In this document: positions 54,972-64,000 of the stretch, piece by piece | How positions within the stretch are numbered: the stretch's first letter is position 1 | Layout: each line of letters starts with the position of its first letter | Origin: Ophiocordyceps camponoti-saundersi (nom. inval.) | Taxonomy: Eukaryota; Ascomycota; Sordariomycetes; Hypocreales; Ophiocordycipitaceae | DNA length: 64,000 nucleotides | Direction: 5' to 3' | Assembly: GCA_003339415.1 (NCBI GenBank) | Contig: PDHQ01000015.1 | Coordinates: 1 to 64,000, forward strand | The notes under the pieces: generated by a model | Seen by the model: the letters and a program-made list of their open reading frames with translations, nothing else | Databases searched by the model: none | Told to the model about the DNA's origin: nothing | Translations under genes and position numbers: made by a program

Positions 54972-55994
54972 ATGTGCACCACCAACATCTGGACATACGT
55001 TTACCCTGACGGCCGTCGCCGCGACAGCAACCAGCGCGTCACTCTCTGCCCTGCCTCACGCCATGGCCAGCCCTGTCGAGACAACATACTGCTCAAGCAT
55101 CCGCCCATCATGATGCCCACGACCACCTACCCTGGTCCTGTCCTCCTTCAGCCTCCTCATTCTCATCCTCATCCTCCTCCGCCTCCGCCTCCTCCTCTGC
55201 CACCGTATCATTGGCTTCCACCCACGCCTCCCATCGACCCATCAGATCGCGTGCGCCGTCGCAGCACGTCGGACCACCGACGCAGCAGCGCCCATCATCA
55301 GCCATCAGGCCGTCGTCTCTCTTCCCGTGATCGCGTCGTTCTCGTCGAGAATCCACCTTTAGCCCGGACGCCACCGCAGACCTACAGCACGCCTCACACG
55401 GCACCTTCATCACCCCGGTTCGCATCTTCTCGTCCCGTCATCGTCGACGAGCGCCAGCGTCCTCCTCCTCATATCGAGGTTCCGGATGATTCTTCTTCCT
55501 CGTCACGCCATCGCTACCGCCAGCATCATCGTGACTCGTCCGCCAGCTCGCGTGACAGCAACATCCGGCCATCATCACGAGACAGCCATCACCACCATCA
55601 CCACCACCACCACCACCGACGCCGCAGCAGCAACGGCAACAATTACGTGCTTGAGACAGAGACCGAAGCGAGGGAGCGACGCGAATTGCGCATCCGCCAA
55701 CGGGTCGTAGAGGCAAACGCCGAGATCGCCGGCCGGCCCCCCGTCCCCCTAGCATCGACTCCTCGCCGGCGCTCCTCCAAATTCGACGACGCTCGAGAGA
55801 CTGATCTCGTCGATACCCTGCGCCGTCTCAACCTCGAGGAACGTCGACTTGTGGAGCGCGTCGAAGAGGACGAGCGACTTCGCATGGGTCGACTCCGTGA
55901 GAGGATGGAACTTCCGAGGCGCCGCTCTACTGTTGGACCGGGCTCGCGCCGACATCGCGTCCTTTATGACGATGGTATTTATCGCTGGGAGTGA
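54972..55994 (+). CDS. conserved Pezizomycotina His/Arg/Ser-rich protein, 340 aa
   Basis: ATG 54972 opens the conserved-looking start MCTTNIWTYVYPDGRRR, followed by SNQRVTLCPASRHGQPC; short N-terminal motifs of this kind recur in uncharacterised filamentous-fungal proteins. The middle is Pro-, Ser- and Arg-rich and probably disordered, with a run of eleven His at about residues 206-216. The C-terminal part (about 225-325) is a charged helix (EARERRELRIRQRVVEANAEI, then LVDTLRRLNLEERRLVERVEE). No membrane segment. Function unknown; the composition suggests nucleic-acid or scaffold binding, but that is inference. Confidence 0.7.
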   Translation: MCTTNIWTYVYPDGRRRDSNQRVTLCPASRHGQPCRDNILLKHPPIMMPTTTYPGPVLLQPPHSHPHPPPPPPPPLPPYHWLPPTPPIDPSDRVRRRSTSDHRRSSAHHQPSGRRLSSRDRVVLVENPPLARTPPQTYSTPHTAPSSPRFASSRPVIVDERQRPPPHIEVPDDSSSSSRHRYRQHHRDSSASSRDSNIRPSSRDSHHHHHHHHHHRRRSSNGNNYVLETETEARERRELRIRQRVVEANAEIAGRPPVPLASTPRRRSSKFDDARETDLVDTLRRLNLEERRLVERVEEDERLRMGRLRERMELPRRRSTVGPGSRRHRVLYDDGIYRWE

Positions 55995-57255
55995 AAGAGA
56001 CTGTCTTCTTTTTTCTTTCCATACGTTTCTGGAGTTTAAGGTGCACATTTGCTTACCTTCATACCCACCTATCGTGATAGTGGAAAGGGATCACGTTGGA
56101 CAACAGTATCATGGATGATAGACTCTGGCTGTTATTTGATTTACTTCTACTGCGAATATAATAGGAAGCTATTCTTTCCAGTGAAGAAAATGACTCTGAA
56201 AATGATCTCGAGCTCCCCACGAGTCTTGACTACTGCGGATGCATACTTAGGTGGTTAGATATCAAACAGGAGGTCCCTCTCGGCTAGGTCTCACCCCCAT
56301 TAGAGTCACATAAATGAAATCGCGGGGAAACTGTCGATACCAGGCTTCTACAATGCCGTCGCTGATGATTCTTTATTTAGTAGATACCTACTTATATTAT
56401 ACGACTAGACCTGAAGCGCTCCCCCCCCTGCTTGGGGGCGGATAAGAAGGACGACTACGCGTCCTCGGTAAAAACAGAAGCAGAGAGAAACAGAAAGAAA
56501 CAGGCAGACAATAGGCAGCAGACAGTCTGGAATACGGCTATGTTGGAGGACGAGGGAGAGGAAGGGGGGGGAGGGGGGAGCTTGCTGCCTAAGGGTCACC
56601 AGACCTGTGTTGCCTCAATGCCAAAATTACGACGCCTTTTCCAGCATTCAAGACGATCTCATACTCGTATCACCACCACCATCACCACCTCACTTCTCTC
56701 TTTGCGTCGTCAGCTTGTTTGTTTGTCTGCTCGCCTGTTTCCCGGCAGTGACAAAAGACAAAGACCAGGGCAAAAGCGCGTCATTGGCTCCGGCATAAAG
56801 GGCAAAGCCAATGGCCGTGGCACAAAATCCCCTCCCCCCTCCACCGTCGTCATGGTCGACATATCGCGCACAGCACGCATACATACACCTTGTCCACCGT
56901 ACCACCATCTCTTCTCTCAACCTCAGTCAATCTGTCTGTTTCTTTCCCTCCCCTTCTTCATTTTCGGTGAGGGTCTGGTGTCTCAATGGACCGTATGGTC
57001 CCACGTGAGCGGCTTTGCGGTAGGGTGCGGCCTGGTAGCTTGCCACCCCCCCTCCATCTCCCATCATCGGCCTTCTGAGTCAACGGGGCACATGGCCAGT
57101 TCACTAACCTGTTTCTGTTACATGTTGAGAACTTGGGAGGGTATCGACTTTCAAAAGGCATCGGGAAATAACACAAGGGAGGTAAGGGGGGGGGTTCGGG
57201 TGCAAGTAAAGTGGTCAAGGAAACATCGAAGGAGCAGTGACGTGAATCTCTCTCG
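55995..57255. other. intergenic, no gene seen
   Basis: 3' flanks of two convergent genes. Frames in 56432-57325 are low-complexity and overlap the cyclin gene end antisense. No RNA gene recognised. Confidence 0.5.
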
Positions 57256-58422
57256 TCATCCACCTGCGCGCGTCAGCTCGCGAGGCCTCTTTCCCAGCCT
57301 GAGATCCGGCGGCTCGCTGCTGTGAAGCATCTGCTTCGCCCGACCTTCTCGGAGCGTCTCCCAGTGCCTTCGCATCGCTTCCTCTCCAACGATAAGCTCA
57401 AAGCCGGTTAGGAAGCAGAAACTAATCTCCAACCGCGCCAGCTCCAGCTCGCTGACGCCACCCACCTTCGCCACCTTGTTGTGCGGATAGGATAAATCCT
57501 CCATGGCTTTCATCGCAACCCGCAAGCCGGCAAGCAGTAGTCGGTGAGCATTTCGCCGCGTCACCAGGATGGCGCGCTCCTCCACAGCCAGCCGATGGAT
57601 GTACAGCGAAGTGGCCAAGTACACTGCGCTGGACATGGGGCAGAACTGATGCAGCCGCAGCAGATACTGCCCGACACCGATCGGCGGCTCTTTCTTGCTG
57701 TAAAACTTGCGCGTAATGGCTTCATGCTGGATATTGACCGGTCTCGCGTCTTCCCCAATGACGACGTACGGCTGGGCCTCGGCAACCGGCGACGTCTCGT
57801 GCCGCAGCCGAACCCCGTCGATGGTGCCGCCTTCCTCCATGTCACCCTGTCGCATCTGCTGCCGTTCCTGCTGCTTCTGTTTCGCTTGCTGCTGTTTGGC
57901 CTGTTGCTGAGCCCTGAGCTGGGCGCTGTAAAACTCCAGCTTGCTCAGGCCCTTCCCACCTACGCCGCCGCATCCTCCTCCTCCTTCGCCGCCGCCGCCG
58001 TCGCCCCCACCCCTTGCGCAGTCCTGACTCGGGAGACACTTATTCGTCACGGGCTTCTGGTCTGCTTGCCGCGGGTGGCGCGCCAGCAGGGCGAGATTCT
58101 TGTCGGAATGCGAACGCGCTATCTCGACCTTTTCCGCTTGTATGCCGCTCATCATCGGATCCGTCGGTGTCTTGCTCGGCGGCGTTGGGGGGATATCGCC
58201 CGTCAGACGAACAAGGAGTTCGACCCCGGCGCTAAGCAGCTCGAGCGCCTCGAGAGGCGGCAGCTTAGACAAATCATGCTCGTCGGACGTTGACGCGCCG
58301 ATGCCCGTCGTCACGGCGACCCCGGGGTCAGAAGAAGGCACAGGCGGCGGAGGCGGCGGGCAGGCGTCGGAACCTGTCGACTGAAGGCCTGCCTTGGGCG
58401 AGAAGAAGGCGGGGGTGGCCAT
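57256..58422 (-). CDS. PHO80/PREG-type cyclin, 388 aa
   Basis: Single exon from ATG 58422 (MATPAFFSPKAG). The N-terminal half is Pro-, Gly- and Gln-rich (poly-Pro, a Gly-rich stretch and a QQQAKQQQAKQKQQ tract). The cyclin box sits at about residues 255-385: FYSKKEPPIGVGQYLLRLHQFC, YLATSLYIHRL, AHRLLLAGLRVAMKAMED, GGVSELELARLEISFCFLTGFEL. That order is typical of the PHO80-like group, including the Neurospora phosphate regulator PREG, which with its CDK keeps the phosphorus-starvation transcription factor inactive when phosphate is plentiful. The frame is open upstream to 58725, adding 101 Arg/Ser-rich residues; I treat this as leader, but an N-terminal extension is possible. Confidence 0.85.
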   Translation of the reverse strand: MATPAFFSPKAGLQSTGSDACPPPPPPVPSSDPGVAVTTGIGASTSDEHDLSKLPPLEALELLSAGVELLVRLTGDIPPTPPSKTPTDPMMSGIQAEKVEIARSHSDKNLALLARHPRQADQKPVTNKCLPSQDCARGGGDGGGGEGGGGCGGVGGKGLSKLEFYSAQLRAQQQAKQQQAKQKQQERQQMRQGDMEEGGTIDGVRLRHETSPVAEAQPYVVIGEDARPVNIQHEAITRKFYSKKEPPIGVGQYLLRLHQFCPMSSAVYLATSLYIHRLAVEERAILVTRRNAHRLLLAGLRVAMKAMEDLSYPHNKVAKVGGVSELELARLEISFCFLTGFELIVGEEAMRRHWETLREGRAKQMLHSSEPPDLRLGKRPRELTRAGG

Positions 58423-58970
58423 AGACGTTGGCTTCGCTTCAGCAGCGATGCCCAGGAACTGGAGAGAGGGCGGGAGAGGGCGGATAGCAAGCGCGCATGT
58501 TCCTTGGATTCTCGATTCTGCCTCGCAAGCTCGTCGTCGACGTATTGCTCTTCTGCGCCTCTCTCGCCGACGGAGAGGCGGAAAGGGACAAGATGACTCG
58601 GTAGGCAATGACGACGTGAGCCTCTCTGCCCCAAGCACATTCGAGCAACAATCGACGGCCTTGCGACGGGAACAGCAGCTGGGCTCGACTTGCGCGCCGG
58701 GCGTTAGAACTTGTGGGTTACGCAAACCCGGATGATCCTTGGTTAAAAGACGAGCTATTGCCTCTGAAACCCCACCATCGGGTCGGGTTTAGGCCATTTT
58801 AGTTGCTCGTGATGGTTACTTGCGTAGGGTAGGTCTGTAGGGAATTGTCGACAGAGTTGGACAACTTCCAGCCACGGCAATACCCGTAGGGCGAAGACCT
58901 GCGGGTAAGGCCTTGTGAAGGATTTGCAGTTCTTTCTATTGTGACTACCTAGTAACTAGATAACAGCTTT
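58423..58970. other. intergenic and 5' leader of cyclin gene
   Basis: The cyclin frame stays open to 58725; beyond it no feature is supported until the ThDP-enzyme stop at 58971. Confidence 0.5.
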
Positions 58971-61070
58971 TTAGCAACCAGGCGCCACCGAGCAGTCCAG
59001 AACGGCTGTCTGCCCCGCCTTTACACTGGCTATTGCCTCCTTCAGCACGCCCTCCAGTTTCGAGGCTTCAGATACCCGGGCGGCAAAGATGTCTCCGTCG
59101 GCTGCCGCCTTTGCAATGCCCGAGTAGTCGGGCGTCGGATCGAACGAGATATTGACTTCCTCATTGCTTGCCTTAGATCCTAACCCATCTGGATGCACGA
59201 GGAGCAGAGAGCGGCGCGGTGCGTGCCAGCCTGTAGACTGTCGTTAGAGGCATCAATGAAAAGGGGCAAGATAGCTGGCTTACCCTTGTTGTTCAGCACA
59301 ATGGTCAAGACGGGGATATTGTACCGCTTGGATATCCAGTACACGCTGCCCGGTACGGAGAACAGGTAGGTGCCGTCTCCGACGATCTGCACCACAAACT
59401 TGCCCTTGCCTCCGCTCTCGGCCTCCGTCGCCAGCTTGATTCCCAGAGCGCCACCGCCGGACCAGCCGAGACCGCCACCGCCGCAGTTGATCCACGAGCC
59501 GGGTCTCGTCGGCTGCAGGTTATCGTGAACAAAGCTCGTGTTCGTCACGGCCTCGACAACCCAAAGCGTGTCCTCAGGACACAATTTCTTCAGTGTCTGC
59601 GCCAGATGTCCGGTGCCGAAGCTACCATCCTGAAGCGGCTTGGCCTTTTCGGCAATGCCGTCCATAAGCTCACGATAATCTTCGTTGCGCGCCTCGTCAG
59701 AAGACTTGGCCTTAAGTTTGGCGGCTCGTGGCCCCTCATCTAGTGCGGCCGTGATCTGCTCGACAGCAGCCAGGGCATCCGCGCGGAATCTGGCGCCAGC
59801 AGCGAGGTAGAACAGAGGCATCTGCTGCTTGAGCGGATCGACGTCAATGTGGAAGATTTTGGCGTCTTCGCGAGGCCTGCATCGTGTGGGGATCCAAGGA
59901 ACGTCGCAGTCGATGACTAGGATGGCGTCTGCCTTGGAAATGGCGTCGTCGACACCAAACCGCAGGCCTCTCCAGGCCGCATGGTCAGCCGGGAAGCACA
60001 TGTCGCTGCCGCCCGAATCGACGACCTGCAAGCCCTTGACCTTGTCGGCGAGCTTCACGAGCGCGCCGGGAAACTTGTGATTTCTGCCGCCGTAGCCCGT
60101 CACAAGAACCGGCCGCTCGGCCTCAGCGAGGACGTCGGCGATACTGTCGGCGCCAGACTGGGGAAGGGGCCCGAGCTGCACCGGGTCCCAGTCTCGCTGT
60201 CTGAGCGCGTATGGCTGGATATCGGCCTCCATGACCTCGCGGGCACCGCAGAGGTAGACGGGGCCCTGTGGGTCTGATCTGGCAAATTGCAAGGCACGGT
60301 TGACCATCTGCTTAACATTGGTGCCCGTCTTGATCTCAGCGGCATAGCGACAGTACTGCGAGACGATCTGCTTCTGATCGGGTACGTCTTGGATCCAATG
60401 GATGTATTCCGTGCGGCTGCCACGGAGTTCGCCGTCGAGGGTGAATGGAGATAGACCAGCGAAGACGAGGACGGGGGCGCGGCCGGTCGACGCGTTGTGT
60501 ACGGCGGCACCGAGGCCCTGCGTCCCGACGTCGACGTGGACGATGACGCATTGTGGCTTGCCCGTCAACCGGGCATAGCCATCGGCCATGGACAGGGCAA
60601 CCATCTCATGACCGGTCAGCATTGCGCAGTATCTCATGAAGCAGCGGCCTCATCTTTACCTCGTTGGGACAGGTGATGATGCGTGGAAAGCGGCCATCGG
60701 CCTCACGCTTGCCCTTGACCATGGCCTCAATGATGCTGGGGTGGTCAGAGCCCAGGTTGACGAAGCAATGCGTGATGCCAGCTTCCCAGATAGCCTCAAA
60801 GAAGGCGAATGAGGCGGTATACATGTTGTCGGGGTCTTTAGCTGGGGCGCTCGAGGTTGAGGAACGCCTTGCGGCTGCAGGATGAGCGTTGTTAGTCGTG
60901 CCGGGGGATCGGATGTGAGGTCGAGCGACGGGCAGTGCGGAGGCGAAAGCTTCGGTGTGTGCCTGGGAGCTGCGGTGACGGATGCCAAGGGGTAAAGAAG
61001 CGGTGATGAAAGCGACTCGAAATCTCGAGAGAGCCGGAGCGCTTAAGGCAGTGCCTCGGAGGACCGACAT
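58971..61070 (-). CDS. ThDP-dependent acetolactate-synthase-like enzyme, 3 exons
   Basis: Minus-strand exons 61070-60660, 60604-59284 and 59230-58971 join in phase to 663 residues. Order of the ThDP family: N-terminal pyrimidine domain from MYTASFAFFEAIWEAG (Met83) with the catalytic Glu in CPNE at the exon 1 end (Glu137), then MVALSMADGYARLTG, a central domain with FHIDVDPLKQQ, and the ThDP/metal motif VGDGTYLF ... VLNN (about 544-575), with NNKGWHAPRRSLLLVHPDG across intron 2. The first 40 residues are Arg/Ser/Ala-rich without acids and read as a mitochondrial presequence; a start at Met83 (60824) would remove it. It differs from the usual anabolic acetolactate synthase, so decarboxylase or carboligase activity on another 2-oxo acid is possible. 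Substrate unknown. Confidence 0.85.
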
Positions 61071-62138
61071 GAGGGGCGAGGAGAATCGCAGTGGATCTGA
61101 CAGAGCCTCATCAGGGTTAGGGGAGTGTAACGAGGGACCTGGGGATGCATCCGTGATGCAGAATTGGGAAGAACTGATGTAACATTTGCTCCCTCCGAGA
61201 CATGACTTGTCGCGTCCATCAAGAATGGGAAAGGGAAGACGGGGATGGCAGACGGAGCGTTTGAGGACACGTACATACCCTGCCGAAGCTTGCCGAGGAA
61301 GGGTAGGATTCAGAAACGGTGAGTGAGAAAGCTTAAGAAGACGGGCTAAGCAGGGAAAGGCTCAGAGACGAGACGAATAGAGGGCATCCTATGAGGGTCA
61401 AAGAGACGAAGAAAGGGAAGGGACCGGGAGCGGCGTGGAAGAGGCTTCTTCATCTGAGAACACGGAGTCGACAAGACGGTGGGTGAGTGGAGAGCGCGGT
61501 TGTTGTCCGTTGAGATATTGAGCAATGGGGGTAATGCAAGTATCCGTTTGCTGGAAACCTGACGTCGTCACGAAGTAGATGAGGCGTTGTGCCGTGTCTG
61601 GCCGATGTGTGTACGGATAGACGATGGTATTCGTAGGGCTTTATTGCATATCCCAGCTTTGGGCATAATTCTTCACCGAGAACGCGGGGCAGCGGGGTAA
61701 AAGTGGTCACGTGGGGGCTACATGCCCCACTTTCTCCCGACGCGGAGAGAAGTGGAGCCAACCTATCATAGATCTTGAGATTGATATCTGTTAGTCAAAG
61801 TGAGCTGTTTTCAAGAGTTGCCTACCAGGCAGTAAGGATTGGAAATAGGTAGGTAACTTTGGCACCCTGTTGGTAGTAAAATATGGATACGATGAAACTT
61901 GGAAGTTGGCTTAGCGGGTGAGATTTACGTTTCTTTTCTTGGCTGGTAACCCTAACCCTGATCGTTTAACAGTAACTACGATCAGCAACGAATATTGAAA
62001 GGGAATTAATTATTCAAAAGGTCAAGTCTAACAACACTGTATTTGAGCCCAGATGTATGTGATTCCTCATCATACATATGTACAGTCAAAGATAAAAGTT
62101 CAAGTCAAGAAGGAGAAGAAGAACAAGAAGAAGCCAGC
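61071..62138. other. intergenic, no gene seen
   Basis: Promoter side of the ThDP-enzyme gene and 3' flank of the OPT gene. An isolated TAACCCTAACCCT at about 61947-61959 is too short for a telomere remnant. Confidence 0.5.
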
Positions 62139-64000
62139 TCAAAAACCAGAGGCAAACGTCTGTCCCGGCGCCAGCGGCAAGTTGACGCACTGAACCTTGG
62201 TTCCATTGGACATGAACCCGCCCTGATCAACACCCGCGCTGGCAATGCTGTTCCCTATCCAATTGATCTTGACATCCCACCTCTGCAGCGCGAAAAAGAT
62301 GACCAAGGCGGCAACGCCGGTTGCCGCCGAAAAGGACGCCGTAAGCACGTATGCGTACTTTGTCCACCAAGCTTCGTAACGACGCTTGACAAAGTAGTTG
62401 AAGAAGATGGCGAGGATGACGGTTCCCTGCATGTAGCTCCAGTTGAAGGGCGCCCAACCGACCGGGCCGGCGATGAAGATGGGCACATTGACGTGACGCC
62501 ACCACGAGTTCGGCCACCGCCGTGACGCAAAGTAGGAAATGACTGGAAGGACGATTCCCAGCGGCAAGAAGTATAAAAGGGCGCGGTAAGGGCCCTCGGA
62601 TCCGAACAACCTTCTCGGTCCGATGGCTCCCCAAAGAACAGTGTTGACGAAGAAGCTATGTGTGTGGGGGCAGGTAAATTTTTCAGGCTGACCCTCGACG
62701 CAAATGTCCTTGATGTTGCGCAGACTCCAATGATTGACGCCGAGGGCGACGAAGCCGGCGAGCAGCGTGGCGTATACCTGAGCAGCAAAGGCCCATCTCG
62801 GCGGGATCTTGGCGTAATGCGCCAGCTTGAGATCGGCGACGAAGTGAAGACTCTGGCTGGTGGACATGAAACTGAACATTTTGAAGATCATATTCGGGAT
62901 GACTTTCCCCTCCAAGGCGAAACCGCCGACCAGTAGGGCAAGGATCGATGTCGAGATCTCAACGTTTGAGATGGCCGCCAGCATTCCGATGGGGACTTGC
63001 AACAGGACGGTAAACAGGATGGCGACGACGATGCCCCAGATCGGCATACCCGTCGGAAACGCTGCGACGGAGATGCAAGCGAGGACGAACGAGGTCACCA
63101 GTGTGATTCCGTACCACCAGTATGGAACCTCAGGATAGGCCGACATCAGACGGTTATGAATGTCATCGAATTCCTCCTCCCGCGAGCTTCGACTCCAGGC
63201 TGAACGCACACCGGCTGCTATGTCGCGTCTGAACCACAAGGCGACGTGGATCGGGACGGCGACGTAGACGGTGAAGGAGGCGCCCATGTGAAGAAGCTGG
63301 GTTGCCGACAGGTAGGGGATGCTGTAGGCGCGGTACGCTTCCTCGTTCAGAGTCAGGTCCGGGTTGAGGATCTTGCTGACTTCGTAGAACTGCCCGGAGT
63401 TGTTGTAGACCTTGTTGTCGTTGATTGGCAGGAATCCCGTGTTTAGGGCGTTTGTAAAGTACATGATGGGGGCCATGATGAAACCAGCGATGGCGAAGCC
63501 GGCCGCGAAGTTGAGCAGGGTGAAGAGTGGCGTCACGATGGGGTCGCCCAAGGTAGTGACGATGTTCCAATCCAGAGTAGGCAAGGGGTTGATAAGCCCT
63601 AGCCCGCACGTCGAGCCGGCTATGATGGCGAGAGTGACGCTGCCCGGCGCCACCCACGTCGGCCAGTTGAAGAGACTGAGGCTCTGGAACATGTAATTCG
63701 GGACCCAAAACCAGACAAACATGGCGGCGAAGGAGACGATGAAGAAGCGGTAACGCGACATGGTCATGATGCCCCAGGGAGAGACGCCTTTCGACGGAGG
63801 CCCGGAGTCTCGGCGCAACGCCCTGGTCAATGCAATCGTCGCCAAAGTGCCCGGCCAGATCATCGAAGGCGGATAAACGAGAAAGCGTCTCGTCAAGCCG
63901 GCGCAGCCGTAACCTATCAACTGGGTTGAGACGAGCGTCAGAGCCTGCCACGCGAAGCTGTTGGACAAGACCTTTTCGCCGTAAAACACGTCCAACTTGA
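62139..64000 (-). CDS. OPT-family oligopeptide transporter, partial (5' end beyond window)
   Basis: The frame runs off the right edge, so about 620 C-terminal residues are seen and the start lies beyond 64000. At least twelve hydrophobic segments are present. Family-like stretches include TQLIGYGCAGLTRRFLVYPPSMIWPGTLA, the SMI/NPLPTLDWN region, GMPIWGIVVAILFTVLLQVPIGMLAAISN, GNSIAS and NWSYMQGTVILAIFFNYF. OPT/Isp4 proteins import small peptides, glutathione or metal-chelate conjugates with protons through the plasma membrane. No stop or frameshift is seen in the visible part. The peptide versus siderophore subclass cannot be set from this fragment. Confidence 0.88.
   Translation of the reverse strand, partial: KLDVFYGEKVLSNSFAWQALTLVSTQLIGYGCAGLTRRFLVYPPSMIWPGTLATIALTRALRRDSGPPSKGVSPWGIMTMSRYRFFIVSFAAMFVWFWVPNYMFQSLSLFNWPTWVAPGSVTLAIIAGSTCGLGLINPLPTLDWNIVTTLGDPIVTPLFTLLNFAAGFAIAGFIMAPIMYFTNALNTGFLPINDNKVYNNSGQFYEVSKILNPDLTLNEEAYRAYSIPYLSATQLLHMGASFTVYVAVPIHVALWFRRDIAAGVRSAWSRSSREEEFDDIHNRLMSAYPEVPYWWYGITLVTSFVLACISVAAFPTGMPIWGIVVAILFTVLLQVPIGMLAAISNVEISTSILALLVGGFALEGKVIPNMIFKMFSFMSTSQSLHFVADLKLAHYAKIPPRWAFAAQVYATLLAGFVALGVNHWSLRNIKDICVEGQPEKFTCPHTHSFFVNTVLWGAIGPRRLFGSEGPYRALLYFLPLGIVLPVISYFASRRWPNSWWRHVNVPIFIAGPVGWAPFNWSYMQGTVILAIFFNYFVKRRYEAWWTKYAYVLTASFSAATGVAALVIFFALQRWDVKINWIGNSIASAGVDQGGFMSNGTKVQCVNLPLAPGQTFASGF

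Noticed and set aside
56432..57325. 297-codon plus-strand frame
   Set aside because: No recognisable domain, overlaps the cyclin gene end antisense and has low-complexity composition.
61947..61959. Telomere repeat
   Set aside because: Only two CCCTAA units with ordinary gene DNA on both sides.

Overview
This window is nuclear DNA from a filamentous ascomycete. The genes are broken by short introns (about 50-125 bp) that start GT (one appears to start GC), end AG and carry CTAAC/CTGAC-like branch sites. Many promoters have TATATAAG/TATAAA boxes, and families such as LaeA-like methyltransferases, PNP-NACHT-ankyrin NLRs, fungal SLATT proteins and PHO80/PREG cyclins are typical of Pezizomycotina. 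The gene set and one enterotoxin-A-like protein suggest Sordariomycetes, probably Hypocreales (possibly an insect or nematode associate). That placement is inference and was not tested by a search. Exon joins below were worked out by hand from splice sites, reading phase and protein-family continuity.

Layout. (1) 0.8-17.7 kb is an accessory block: LaeA/UMTA-like methyltransferase (+), secreted 12-cysteine orphan (-), small membrane protein (-), peroxisomal acyl-CoA ligase with a GC-AG intron (-), a large intact NLR with PNP, NACHT and ankyrin parts (+), a Kex2-type 12-Cys secreted peptide (+), and a secreted Gly/Gln/Asn repeat protein (+). (2) 18-30 kb is a core housekeeping block: VAM7-like PX-SNARE, a conserved membrane/coiled-coil protein, tRNA-Gln with a tiny intron, AKR1 palmitoyltransferase, SRP receptor beta, cystathionine beta-synthase. 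(3) 30-53 kb is accessory again and gene-poor: a secreted PA-like protein with near-identical N-glycosylated repeats, two P450s, a single-pass membrane protein, a secreted polysaccharide deacetylase, a small RIP-like LTR element with target-site duplication, a secreted protein with two degenerate ADP-ribosyltransferase-like domains, and a fungal SLATT protein. (4) 54-64 kb is mostly core: a conserved His/Arg-rich protein, a PREG/PHO80 cyclin, a ThDP-dependent enzyme with a likely mitochondrial presequence, and an OPT transporter cut by the window edge.

How they fit together. The core block covers vacuolar fusion, protein palmitoylation, ER targeting and transsulfuration. The accessory blocks are rich in secreted, repeat-bearing or cysteine-rich proteins and in innate-immunity-like parts (NLR, SLATT, ART-like fold), as expected for host interaction or non-self recognition. 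No polyketide or peptide synthase backbone is visible, so the two P450s, the methyltransferase and the ligase are not called a biosynthetic cluster.
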